Of a stretch of 64,000 nt of DNA, positions 44,103 through 51,835 are shown piece after piece; positions within the stretch are counted from its first letter, which is position 1, and every line of letters starts with the position of its first letter. The notes beneath the pieces are model-generated. The model was not told the origin of the DNA. It worked only from the letters and a program-made list of their open reading frames with translations, and searched no databases. Source of the stretch: Streptomyces sp. CB02414 (GTDB taxonomy: Bacteria > Actinomycetota > Actinomycetes > Streptomycetales > Streptomycetaceae). The translations under genes were made by a program, and so were the position numbers. The stretch is from NCBI RefSeq assembly GCF_001905385.1, contig NZ_LIPF01000001.1, forward strand, positions 982,765 to 1,046,764, read 5' to 3'.

Positions 44103-44903
44103 ATGAAGCTGGCGTTCTCCACTCTCGGTGTCCCCGGTCTGCCCCTGCGCGACGTGCTGGCGCTCGCGACCGCGCACGGCTACCACGGTGTCGAACTGCG
44201 CGCCCACCCGGAGGAACCGGTGCACCCGGGCCTGACGCCCGACGAACGGGTCGCGGTCGTGGCCGAGTTCGAGGCAGCGGGCGTCGAGCCGCTGGGCGTG
44301 GCGGGGTACGCGCGGGTCGCCGCGCCGGGCGACGACGACGCCGTGCTCGCCGAGGTGCGCGGCCTGCTGGAACTGGCCCGCGATCTCGGTGCCCCGTACG
44401 TCCGGGTCTTCCCCGGCGGGGGCGGTGAGCAGAGCCCCGAGGAGGCGGACTCGACGGCCGCCCGGCGGTTGGGCACGGCCGCCGAGTACGCCGCCGACCT
44501 CGGCGTGCGCGTCCTCCTGGAAACCCACGACTCGCACCGTACGGGCGCCGACGCGATGCGCGTCCTCGGCCTGGTCGGGCACCGGCAGGTGGGGGCGCTG
44601 TGGGACGTGATGCACACCTGGCTGGGCGGCGAGGAACCGCCCGAGAGCTACCTGGCCCTCGCCCCGCACCTCGGGTACGTCCAGGTCAAGGACATCGCCT
44701 CCGCCGACGACACCACCCCGCTGCCGCTCGGCGCCGGTGTGCTGCCGCTGGGCGAGTGCGTGGAGGTGCTCTCCCGCGAGGGCTGGGACGGCTGGCTGTG
44801 CTGGGAGTACGAGAAGCGGTGGTACGAGGCGGCCGACCCGCTGCCCGGCCTGCTGGACGCGGGGCGTGAGCACCTGGTGCGGCTGCTCAACGAGTCGGCC
44901 TGA
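44103..44903 (+). CDS. Sugar phosphate isomerase/epimerase
   Basis: 266 aa, TIM barrel of the AP-endonuclease-2 family: MKLAFSTLGVPGLPLRDVLALATAHGYHGVELRAHPEE, VRVLLETHDSHRTG with metal-binding Glu and His, GALWDVMHTWLGGE, LGYVQVKDI and GWLCWEYEKRWYE with the last metal Glu. It is only distantly similar to the isomerase at 39515. It probably belongs to the same sugar-degradation context but stands alone after the repeat element. Confidence 0.87.
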   Translation: MKLAFSTLGVPGLPLRDVLALATAHGYHGVELRAHPEEPVHPGLTPDERVAVVAEFEAAGVEPLGVAGYARVAAPGDDDAVLAEVRGLLELARDLGAPYVRVFPGGGGEQSPEEADSTAARRLGTAAEYAADLGVRVLLETHDSHRTGADAMRVLGLVGHRQVGALWDVMHTWLGGEEPPESYLALAPHLGYVQVKDIASADDTTPLPLGAGVLPLGECVEVLSREGWDGWLCWEYEKRWYEAADPLPGLLDAGREHLVRLLNESA

Positions 44904-44915
44904 CCAAGGCCGGGG

Positions 44916-46550
44916 TCACCGGGCGGGCGCCAGTTCGGTGACGGGCCCGTCGAAGGACGCGCGCAGGCGCCGGTCGTGGGAGACGACGACGAGGGTTCCC
45001 TCGTAGCAGGCCAGGGCGGCTTGGAGGTCTTCCATCAGGGCGGGCGAGAGGTGGTTCGTCGGCTCGTCGAGCAGCAGCAGGCCGTGCGGTTCGGCGACCA
45101 GGCGGGCCAGTTCCAGGCGGCGTCGCTGACCGGTGGAGAGGTCGCCGACGGGCCGGTCCAGGTCCGCCGCGCGGAACAGACCGAGGGCGAGCAGCGTATC
45201 GGCGCGGTCTTCCCCGAAGGCCGCTCGCACCGGCCGACGTGCCGCCTCGGCGGTCATGGGCGCGGCCACCTGGCGCAGGAGACCGGCCCGCTCGGGGCGT
45301 CGTACCGTCGCGCCGGGCTCGGGGGTCAGTTCACCCGCGAGGACCCGCAACAGGGTGGTCTTGCCCGCGCCGTTGGGGCCGGTGACCAGCAGCCGTCCGC
45401 CTGCCGGGACGCGCAGGGCGTCCAGGGCCAGACGGCCGGGCACCCGCACGTCGGCCAGTTCCACGCCGCCGTCGTCCGCCGTGCCCCTCAGTGCGGCGGT
45501 GAACCGCAGGGGTTCGGGCGGGGCGGGCGCCGGGTTCTCGGTGAGGCGGTGCAGGCGCTCGCGGGCGTTGCGGATGCGGCCCATCGCGCCGTGCGTCCGG
45601 GAGCGGGCCCGGAAGGCACCCGCGCCGCTGAACGCCCAGGGGCCCTTGCGCGGGATCGCGTCGAGGCGTCCGATGTGGGAGTCGGCGAGGCGGGACTGGC
45701 GGGTGACCTCGGCCCGCCACTCCTCGTACTCCCGTGCCGTACGGGCGCGTTCGGCGGCCTTCGCCGTGAGGTAACCCTCGTAGCCGTCGCCGTAGCGGCG
45801 TACCGAGCGGGTGTGGTCGTCGACCTCAAGGACCACGTCGGTGACCCGGTCGAGGAAGGCGCGGTCGTGGGTGACGGCGACGACGGTGCCCCGGTGTGCG
45901 CGCAGGCGTCCCTCGAGCCAGGCCACGGCCTCGTCGTCCAGGTCGTTGGTGGGCTCGTCGAGCAGCAGGAGCTCGGGCGCCGAGGCGAGGGTGGCGGCCA
46001 GGGCGAGCCGGGAGCGCCGGCCGCCGGAGAGGGTGCCGAGCCGCCGGGCGCGGTCCAGGCCGGCCGGCTCGCCGAGGTGGCGCAGGGCCACGTCGACCCG
46101 GCGGTCGGCGTCGTATCCGCCCCGGGCCTCGAACTCCGCGACGAGTGCGGCGTACCGCTCGTAGGCGGCCGGTTCGTCGCCGTCCAGGGCGGCGCCCGCC
46201 TCGCGGATGCGGCGTTCGAGGAGGCGCAGGCCGCTCAGGGCGAGGCCGACGGCGTCGCCGACGGTGGCCGAGCCGGGCAGGTCCAGGGTCTGCGCCAGGT
46301 GTCCGACGCCGCCCGGGGCGACGACGGTGACCTCCCCGTTGTCGGGGCGCTCGGCGCCGGCCAGGAGGCGGAGCAGGGTGGACTTGCCGGAGCCGTTGTC
46401 CCCGACGACGGCGACCTTCTCGCCGGGCCGGACGGTGAACGACACCCGGTCCAGGACCACGTGGTGGGTGTAGCGCTTGGTGACGTCGCTGACGGTCAGC
46501 TGGGAGGCGGCGGGGCGGGCGGCGGCGGGTACTGCGGCGCTTGGGAACAA
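44916..46550 (-). CDS. ABC-F family ATPase (ribosome-protection type)
   Basis: 544 aa. The start is a TTG at 46550, with GAAGGG six nt upstream and no ATG or GTG nearer the first conserved strand. Two ABC domains: GDNGSGKST / LSGGRRSRLALAATLA / LLLLDEPTNDLDDEAV and GPNGAGKTT / LSTGQRRRLELARLV / LLLLDEPTNHLSP, with no membrane segments. The inter-domain linker (~residues 255-345, RKGPWAFSGAGAFRARSRTHGAMGRIRNARERL) is the P-site tRNA interaction motif region. Streptomyces members of this branch displace macrolides, lincosamides or related drugs from the ribosome. The drug is unknown. Confidence 0.88.
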   Translation of the reverse strand: MFPSAAVPAAARPAASQLTVSDVTKRYTHHVVLDRVSFTVRPGEKVAVVGDNGSGKSTLLRLLAGAERPDNGEVTVVAPGGVGHLAQTLDLPGSATVGDAVGLALSGLRLLERRIREAGAALDGDEPAAYERYAALVAEFEARGGYDADRRVDVALRHLGEPAGLDRARRLGTLSGGRRSRLALAATLASAPELLLLDEPTNDLDDEAVAWLEGRLRAHRGTVVAVTHDRAFLDRVTDVVLEVDDHTRSVRRYGDGYEGYLTAKAAERARTAREYEEWRAEVTRQSRLADSHIGRLDAIPRKGPWAFSGAGAFRARSRTHGAMGRIRNARERLHRLTENPAPAPPEPLRFTAALRGTADDGGVELADVRVPGRLALDALRVPAGGRLLVTGPNGAGKTTLLRVLAGELTPEPGATVRRPERAGLLRQVAAPMTAEAARRPVRAAFGEDRADTLLALGLFRAADLDRPVGDLSTGQRRRLELARLVAEPHGLLLLDEPTNHLSPALMEDLQAALACYEGTLVVVSHDRRLRASFDGPVTELAPAR

Positions 46551-46582
46551 GTGGGGCCCTTCGGTGGACTACCGGGTCATTG

Positions 46583-46598
46583 GACGAGACGTCTCGTC
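46583..46598. promoter_or_regulatory. Perfect 16-bp palindrome at the ABC-F start site
   Basis: GACGAGACGTCTCGTC, perfectly palindromic, lies just downstream of the predicted -10 (46608-46613 on the minus strand), covering about +3 to +18. A related AGACGC-G-GCGTCT is at 46636-46648, overlapping the -35. This is a TetR-style repressor arrangement. Confidence 0.7.
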
Positions 46599-46607
46599 TT
46601 GTCAGCG

Positions 46608-46636
46608 ACTCTACGCCGGGTGCGACCGGAACGCAA
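46608..46636 (-). promoter_or_regulatory. Promoter of the ABC-F gene
   Basis: Minus strand TTGCGT (46636-46631), 17-nt spacer, TAGAGT (46613-46608). Expected start near 46601 gives a ~50-nt leader. Confidence 0.62.
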
Positions 46637-47002
46637 GACGCGGCGTCTCGTTGCGGACTCCGGCGGTGCAGTGGCGGCGGGAGCGGCGGCGGGGGCCGCA
46701 CCCGACCGGGACCGTCCACGTGCTTCCGCTCCCCTTCCGCCCCACCCCTCCCCCACGCCCCGACTTCGGCAAGGACCGGTGCCGAGTGGGAACCCCGGGG
46801 CGGCCGGGCGCGTCCAATCCGCGCTGCCGGAAGAGTCTCCGTGGTGCGGTGTCGGCCTCGCTGCTGGCTGCGATCGCTGACCACCCTCTCCAGCCGTACC
46901 GCGGCCGGCAGCACGCCGCCGCCGGCGCGCCCCCCTCCCAAGCGCCGGCGGCGGCCCCTCCGGTCCACCGCCCGCCGCTTGTGGCGATGCCTGTGCGCTC
47001 CC

Positions 47003-47031
47003 TTGACTGGCAGAAACTTCCCGGATATTGG
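47003..47031 (+). promoter_or_regulatory. Promoter-like site of the GH3 gene
   Basis: TTGACT (47003-47008), 17-nt spacer and TATTGG (47026-47031), about 80 nt before the GTG start. The remainder of 46650-47000 shows no gene that I can support. Confidence 0.45.
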
Positions 47032-47109
47032 TGACTCCTTGGAAGTTTCCTTCAGCAGCCCTTCAGCGACTCCAGCGATTCCCAGCGGATCACTCCGGAA
47101 GGAGCGCAC

Positions 47110-48957
47110 GTGCACCACAGCAGCACGGCCGGCACGGGAAGCACCGCACACCCCTCCAGACGTACCGTCCTCACCGCCACCGCGGTCGTCACCGCGGCCC
47201 TGGCCGCCGGCGGCGGCACCGCGTACGCCGACGCCCGCAGGCCCGACGACGACAAGCTGCGCGCCCTCATCTCCCGCATGACGCTGGAGGAGAAGGTCGG
47301 CCAGCTCTTCGTCATGCGCGTCTACGGCCACTCCGCCACCGACCCCGACCAGGCCGACATCGACGCCAACCTGAAGGAGATCGGCGTCCGCACCGCGGCC
47401 GAGCTGATCGCCGAGTACCGGGTCGGCGGCATCATCTACTTCGCCTGGGCGCACAACACCCGCGACCCGCACCAGATCGCCGGCCTGTCCAACGGCATCC
47501 AGAAGGCGTCGCTCGAACTGCCGCGCGGCCTTCCGGTCCTCATCTCCACCGACCAGGAGCACGGGATCGTGGCCCGCGTGGGCGAGCCGGCGACCCTCTT
47601 CCCCGGCGCGATGGCCGTCGGGGCCGGCGGGTCTCGGTCCGACGCCCGCACCCTCGGGCGGATCGCGGGCGCCGAGCTGCACGCCATGGGCATCCGCCAG
47701 GACTACTCCCCCGTCGCCGACGTGAACGTCAACCCGGCCAACCCGGTGATCGGCGTACGGTCCTTCGGCGCCGACCCGGACGCGGTGGCGGAGCTGGTAG
47801 CCGCCGAGGTGACGGGGTACCAGCGGTCCGGGGTCGCCGCGTGCGCCAAGCACTTCCCGGGGCACGGCGACACCGCCACCGACAGCCACACCGGATTCCC
47901 TGTCATCACCCACAGCCGCGAGCAGTGGGAGGAGCTGGACGCGCCGCCCTTCCGCGCCGCGATCGAGGCCGGCATCGACGCCATCATGACGGCCCACCTC
48001 ATGGTCCCGGCGCTCGACGACTCCGGCGACCCCGCCACCCTCTCCCGCCCCATCCTCACCGGCATCCTGCGCGAGGAGCTGGGCTACGACGGGGTCGTGG
48101 TCACCGACTCCCTCGGCATGCAGGGCGTACGGACCAAGTACGGCGACGAACGGGTGCCGGTGCTGGCGCTGAAGGCCGGCGTCGACCAGTTGCTCAACCC
48201 GCCGGACCTGCCGCTCGCCTGGAACGCGGTCCTGACGGCCGTGCGCGAGGGCGAGCTCACCGAGGCGCGGCTCGACGAATCGATCCTGCGGGTGCTGCGG
48301 CTGAAGGCGAAGCTGGGGCTGTTCCGGGACGCGTACACCAGCCGCCGGGACGTCGACCGCACCGTCGGCACCCGCGGTCACCTGGCCGCCGCGGACCGGA
48401 TCGCCGAACGGTCCACCACGCTCCTCGTCAACGAGGGCGGGCTGCTGCCGCTGTCGCGCCGGGAGCACCGCGAGGTGCTCGTCGTCGGCGCCGACCCCGC
48501 CTCCCCCTCGGGCACGACCGGCCCGCCGACCGGTGTCCTCGCGGGCGCGCTGACGGAGCTGGGCTTCGCCGCGACTGCCCTGTCCACCGGCACGGCGCCC
48601 TCCGCCGCCGTCATCGACCGCGCGGTCGCGGCGGCCGGGAACGCGGACGCGGTGGTGGTCGCGACGTACAACGTGACGGCGGGCAGCAGTCAGCGCACGC
48701 TGGTCGCGCGGCTGCTGGAGACCGGCAAGCCGGTCGTCGCGGTCGCCATCCGCAACCCGTACGACGTGGCCCAGCTCCCGGACGTCCCCGCCTTCCTCGC
48801 CGCCTACTCCTGGACGGACGTCGAGGTGCGGGCCGCCGCCCGGGTGATCGCCGGACGGGTACGGCCGCGGGGCAAGCTGCCGGTTCCGGTGGTGCGGGCG
48901 GACGATCCGGAGACGGTGCTGTACCCGCTCGGGCACGGGCTGTCGTACCGCTCGTAG
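47110..48957 (+). CDS. Secreted GH3 beta-N-acetylglucosaminidase (NagZ-like)
   Basis: 615 aa, GTG after GGAAGGAGC. A twin-arginine-like signal (PSRRTVLTATAVVTAALAAGGG) precedes the mature part. GH3 domain 1: MTLEEKVGQLFVM, GLPVLISTDQEHGIVARV, ACAKHFPGHGDTATDSH and VVVTDSLGMQG with the nucleophile Asp. KHFPGHGDT is the NagZ-type loop carrying the His that acts as general acid/base in N-acetylglucosaminidases. Domain 2 (~410-610; ERSTTLLVNEGGLLPLS, VRPRGKLPVPV) is also present. It releases GlcNAc from chitin or cell-wall fragments outside the cell. Substrate range inferred. Confidence 0.9.
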   Translation: MHHSSTAGTGSTAHPSRRTVLTATAVVTAALAAGGGTAYADARRPDDDKLRALISRMTLEEKVGQLFVMRVYGHSATDPDQADIDANLKEIGVRTAAELIAEYRVGGIIYFAWAHNTRDPHQIAGLSNGIQKASLELPRGLPVLISTDQEHGIVARVGEPATLFPGAMAVGAGGSRSDARTLGRIAGAELHAMGIRQDYSPVADVNVNPANPVIGVRSFGADPDAVAELVAAEVTGYQRSGVAACAKHFPGHGDTATDSHTGFPVITHSREQWEELDAPPFRAAIEAGIDAIMTAHLMVPALDDSGDPATLSRPILTGILREELGYDGVVVTDSLGMQGVRTKYGDERVPVLALKAGVDQLLNPPDLPLAWNAVLTAVREGELTEARLDESILRVLRLKAKLGLFRDAYTSRRDVDRTVGTRGHLAAADRIAERSTTLLVNEGGLLPLSRREHREVLVVGADPASPSGTTGPPTGVLAGALTELGFAATALSTGTAPSAAVIDRAVAAAGNADAVVVATYNVTAGSSQRTLVARLLETGKPVVAVAIRNPYDVAQLPDVPAFLAAYSWTDVEVRAAARVIAGRVRPRGKLPVPVVRADDPETVLYPLGHGLSYRS

Positions 48958-49093
48958 GCGGTCGTGGCCGGTCGTCGACCGTAGTGCGCCTACGCCACGC
49001 GCCGGGGGCGCCCCCGTCACCCGTGCGCAATGCACCCCGCGCGTCTGGCGTGCCCCGCTGCGGCGGGTCACGCTGGACGGGGGATCCGGGGGG

Positions 49094-49753
49094 ATGGCGA
49101 TGCGTGGGAGATCGGCTGTGCGGGCGCTGGGCGCCCTGTCGGCGTGGTGCGCCGTGCTGCTGACGGGGTGCCAGAGCCCGACGGGCCTGGCGGGCGGCGG
49201 CGCCACGGACGACGGAACGTCCGCCGCCGCGAGTGCCTCGGGTCCGGCGGCCGTGCGGCCCTCCGGGTACGGGGCGGTGTTCCTCGCCATCGACGAGTGC
49301 AGTTCGTTCGGGACGGTCAGCTTCACCGAGGTGCCGTGCGCCAGTGAACGGGCGGCGGCGCGGGTCGTGGCCCGGGAGGACGGCCGGGCGGCCGACGGAC
49401 CGGCGTGCCCCGCGACCACCGACTTCGTCCTGCACATCAGCGAGCAGCGCCCCTCCGCCGACGAGGACGGCGACGGGGCCGTGCCCCAGGGCTACGCCTG
49501 CATGCGCAGGCTCCAGCCCCCGCACCCCGGCGACCCGGGCGGCGGGGGCGGTCCGCGCACCATCGTCGGCGACTGCGTCTACGACGCCGGCGACGGCAAG
49601 GTCCGCGAGACCGCCTGCGACGGTTCGGAGAAGAAGAAGCCCCAGTTCAAGGTGGTCGAGGCGGTCGCCGCCCGGTCGGACTGCCCCGCCTCGACCGGGC
49701 TCTACGTCCGCCTCGGCGGCGAACGCCCAGTGGGCTGCGCCCGGCCGCTGTGA
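49094..49753 (+). CDS. Cysteine-rich lipoprotein of unknown function
   Basis: 219 aa from 49094; the ATG two codons later has better spacing to the GGGGGG run. Signal peptide with lipobox LLTGC (lipidated Cys near residue 26). The mature part has paired cysteines (DECSSFGTVSFTEVPCASE, GDCVYDAGDGKVRETACDGS, RSDCPAST..VGCARPL), a pattern seen in Streptomyces LppU/SCO3897-type surface lipoproteins. A Gly/Pro linker divides two similar halves. I cannot assign a function. Confidence 0.78.
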   Translation: MAMRGRSAVRALGALSAWCAVLLTGCQSPTGLAGGGATDDGTSAAASASGPAAVRPSGYGAVFLAIDECSSFGTVSFTEVPCASERAAARVVAREDGRAADGPACPATTDFVLHISEQRPSADEDGDGAVPQGYACMRRLQPPHPGDPGGGGGPRTIVGDCVYDAGDGKVRETACDGSEKKKPQFKVVEAVAARSDCPASTGLYVRLGGERPVGCARPL

Positions 49754-49807
49754 GCGCCTCAAGGGCTCACACCCGACCGGCCGGGCACAACCACCGTCCG
49801 CACCGCC

Positions 49808-51232
49808 CTACGGGCGCAGCGCCGGCTCCCGCTGGACGTCCCGCTTGTCCAGCTTGGCGTCGAACTTCGCCAGCGGCGCGGCCGCCGACGGGTTCTCGCG
49901 GACCTCGGCGGGGGCGACGTCCGCCCAGTCGAGGATGCGGGCCGTGGCGAGGGCCTTCTCCTCGGGCACCAGACCGGCGACGTTGGCGCCGTGGTTCATG
50001 CCGGGCGCGGTCATGACGTACGAGTCGCGCGCGCCGTGGCCCAGCCGGAAGGGCTCGGCACCCCACGGGTCGTTCTCGCCGTACACGAACAGCATGTGCC
50101 GGGCGTTGTGCCGCACCCAGCGGTCGACGTCCCGCATCGCCCACGGCTGGAACCGCATGTCGATGTCGCGCGGCACGAAGTTGCGCGGCGGCTGGTAGCC
50201 GTAGCGGATGTACTTCTTCTCGATGTGCGGGAAGTGGATCGTCGGCGCGCCCAGCTGCGTGCCCGCCTGGTAGTAGTACGGCGTGTACGGGGCGAGCCCC
50301 TGGTCCGTGTAGAAGGAGAAGCCGGAGATCGAGTCGACGGAGTTCCAGATCTCGTCGTCCGTCGCGTTCTTCGCGTCGGCCGGGATGTCCGCGCAGTCCT
50401 TCACGGTGCTGTACTGCCAGAAGCCCCAGACGTAGTCCAGGACGACGGCCTCGTAGGCGCGGTCGAGGCTGCCGATGGTGTCGAAGGTGTACCCGTTCTC
50501 GGCCGCGTACGCCTCGTACTTCTCCTTCAGCGGCGCCCGGCGCACCAGTGCCTCGCGCTGCACGCCGTTCAGCCGGTCGCGGCACTCCTCGGTGCCGACG
50601 CGGGCGAAGAAGCGGTCGTAGGCCGAGTCCTCGCGGTTGACGACGTCGTTGGGGGCGACGTAGGCGACGACGCCGTCCATGTCGCGCGGGTAGAAGCGCT
50701 CGTAGTAGGTGGCGGTCATGCCGCCCTTGGAGCCGCCCGTGGAGATCCAGTTCTCCGAGTAGACGGGCTTGAGCGCCTTGAAGATGCGGTGCTGGTCGCT
50801 GGCCGCCTGCCAGATGTCCAGCTTCGACCAGTCGGCCGGCTCGGGCCGGGACGGGGTGAAGTAGCGGTACTCCATGGAGACCTGGTTGCCGTCCACGATC
50901 TGGGTCGGCTCGCGGCGGCTGGGGTTGGTGGAGACGCTGTAGCCGCCGGTGTAGAAGACCGTCGGGCGGCTCACGTCCTTGTGCAGCACGGTGATCCGCT
51001 GCTGGAACGTGCCCTTGTACGGGCGCCGGTGGTCGACCGGCTGGGTGTAGTTGAGGACGAAGAAGCGGTAGCCGGTGTACGGCTTCTCCTCGATCAGGCT
51101 CATGCCCGGTATGGACAGGAGCCGGTCCTTGATGTCGACGGCCTTCGGCTCGGCGGCGGTGGCCGCGCCCGCCGTGCTGACGGTGCCTATGAGCACCACG
51201 AGCGCCAGCAGCCATCTGAGCGCCTTGCGCAT
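49808..51232 (-). CDS. Secreted S37-family (PS-10) peptidase
   Basis: 474 aa, ATG at 51232 after CAGGGAGGG. Signal peptide LRWLLALVVLIGTVSTAGAATAAE. Alpha/beta hydrolase peptidase of MEROPS family S37, a group typed on Streptomyces mycelial tripeptidyl aminopeptidase: LNYTQPVDHRRPYKGTFQQRI, nucleophile motif TGGSKGGMTA, LFVYGENDPWGAEPF with the Asp, and APGMNHGANVAG with the His. It should trim tripeptides from the N-termini of secreted proteins or peptides for nutrition. Confidence 0.9.
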   Translation of the reverse strand: MRKALRWLLALVVLIGTVSTAGAATAAEPKAVDIKDRLLSIPGMSLIEEKPYTGYRFFVLNYTQPVDHRRPYKGTFQQRITVLHKDVSRPTVFYTGGYSVSTNPSRREPTQIVDGNQVSMEYRYFTPSRPEPADWSKLDIWQAASDQHRIFKALKPVYSENWISTGGSKGGMTATYYERFYPRDMDGVVAYVAPNDVVNREDSAYDRFFARVGTEECRDRLNGVQREALVRRAPLKEKYEAYAAENGYTFDTIGSLDRAYEAVVLDYVWGFWQYSTVKDCADIPADAKNATDDEIWNSVDSISGFSFYTDQGLAPYTPYYYQAGTQLGAPTIHFPHIEKKYIRYGYQPPRNFVPRDIDMRFQPWAMRDVDRWVRHNARHMLFVYGENDPWGAEPFRLGHGARDSYVMTAPGMNHGANVAGLVPEEKALATARILDWADVAPAEVRENPSAAAPLAKFDAKLDKRDVQREPALRP

Positions 51233-51350
51233 GCACCCTCCCTGTGAAACAGATGTGCGCCGGAAGCTATCGGAGCAAGTCACCCGTACACCAGGGGAGA
51301 TCGCGAAATGGCCGGCGGCGGTGGCCGCCGGGACGGCCCAGCGGTCGTGC

Positions 51351-51743
51351 TCAGCAGAGGATCCAGCCGGAGCTGACCGAGCGCCCGGACACCGTGCCCC
51401 GCACCCACACGCAGCGGTTCCCCACGTGTACGGTCACCGGCCCCGCCCGGTGGGCGAACCGCCCCGAGTCCACGACCGGCCGGCCGCCGCGCGCCTGCAC
51501 ACTGATGGACATCTGCCGTTTGGAGCCGGACTTCTTCGGGACGGTGACGGCGCAGACGTAGCCGCTGCGCTCGTACACGAGGACCGAACCGGTGGCGAAC
51601 GGCAGCGTACGGACCTTGCGCCCCGGGCACGGCGCCGCGGCCTGCGCCTGCTGCGGCACCGCGACGGCGAGCAGCCCGGCCGCCGTCAGCACGGCCGTGC
51701 CGAGCGCCAGCCGCCGGCGTATGCCGGCACCACCCTGACCCAC
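51351..51743 (-). CDS. Small secreted protein
   Basis: 130 aa, GTG start with GGAGAGGAC upstream. Signal peptide with LALGTAVLTAAGLLAVAVPQQAQAAA, cleavage near residue 36. The ~95-residue mature part is beta-rich and basic, with four cysteines (APCPG, YVCAV, NRCVW, WILC) that can form two disulfides. The KVRTLPFATGSVLVYERSGYVCAVTV segment recurs in Streptomyces secreted proteins of unknown role. No function assigned. Confidence 0.75.
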   Translation of the reverse strand: MGQGGAGIRRRLALGTAVLTAAGLLAVAVPQQAQAAAPCPGRKVRTLPFATGSVLVYERSGYVCAVTVPKKSGSKRQMSISVQARGGRPVVDSGRFAHRAGPVTVHVGNRCVWVRGTVSGRSVSSGWILC

Positions 51744-51835
51744 CGTGGTCCTCTCCGTCCCGTCCGTTCCCCTGTACGGCGATCACCGTCGTACGGGTGT
51801 ACGGACGCACGGCACCGGTGGAAGGTTGCGCGAGG

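Noticed and set aside
45826..49437. 1203-codon open frame on the minus strand
   Set aside because: Spans the ABC-F N-terminus out of frame and is antisense to the GH3 gene; the product is Arg/Gly/Val-rich and has no domain. Long antisense frames are expected in high-GC DNA.
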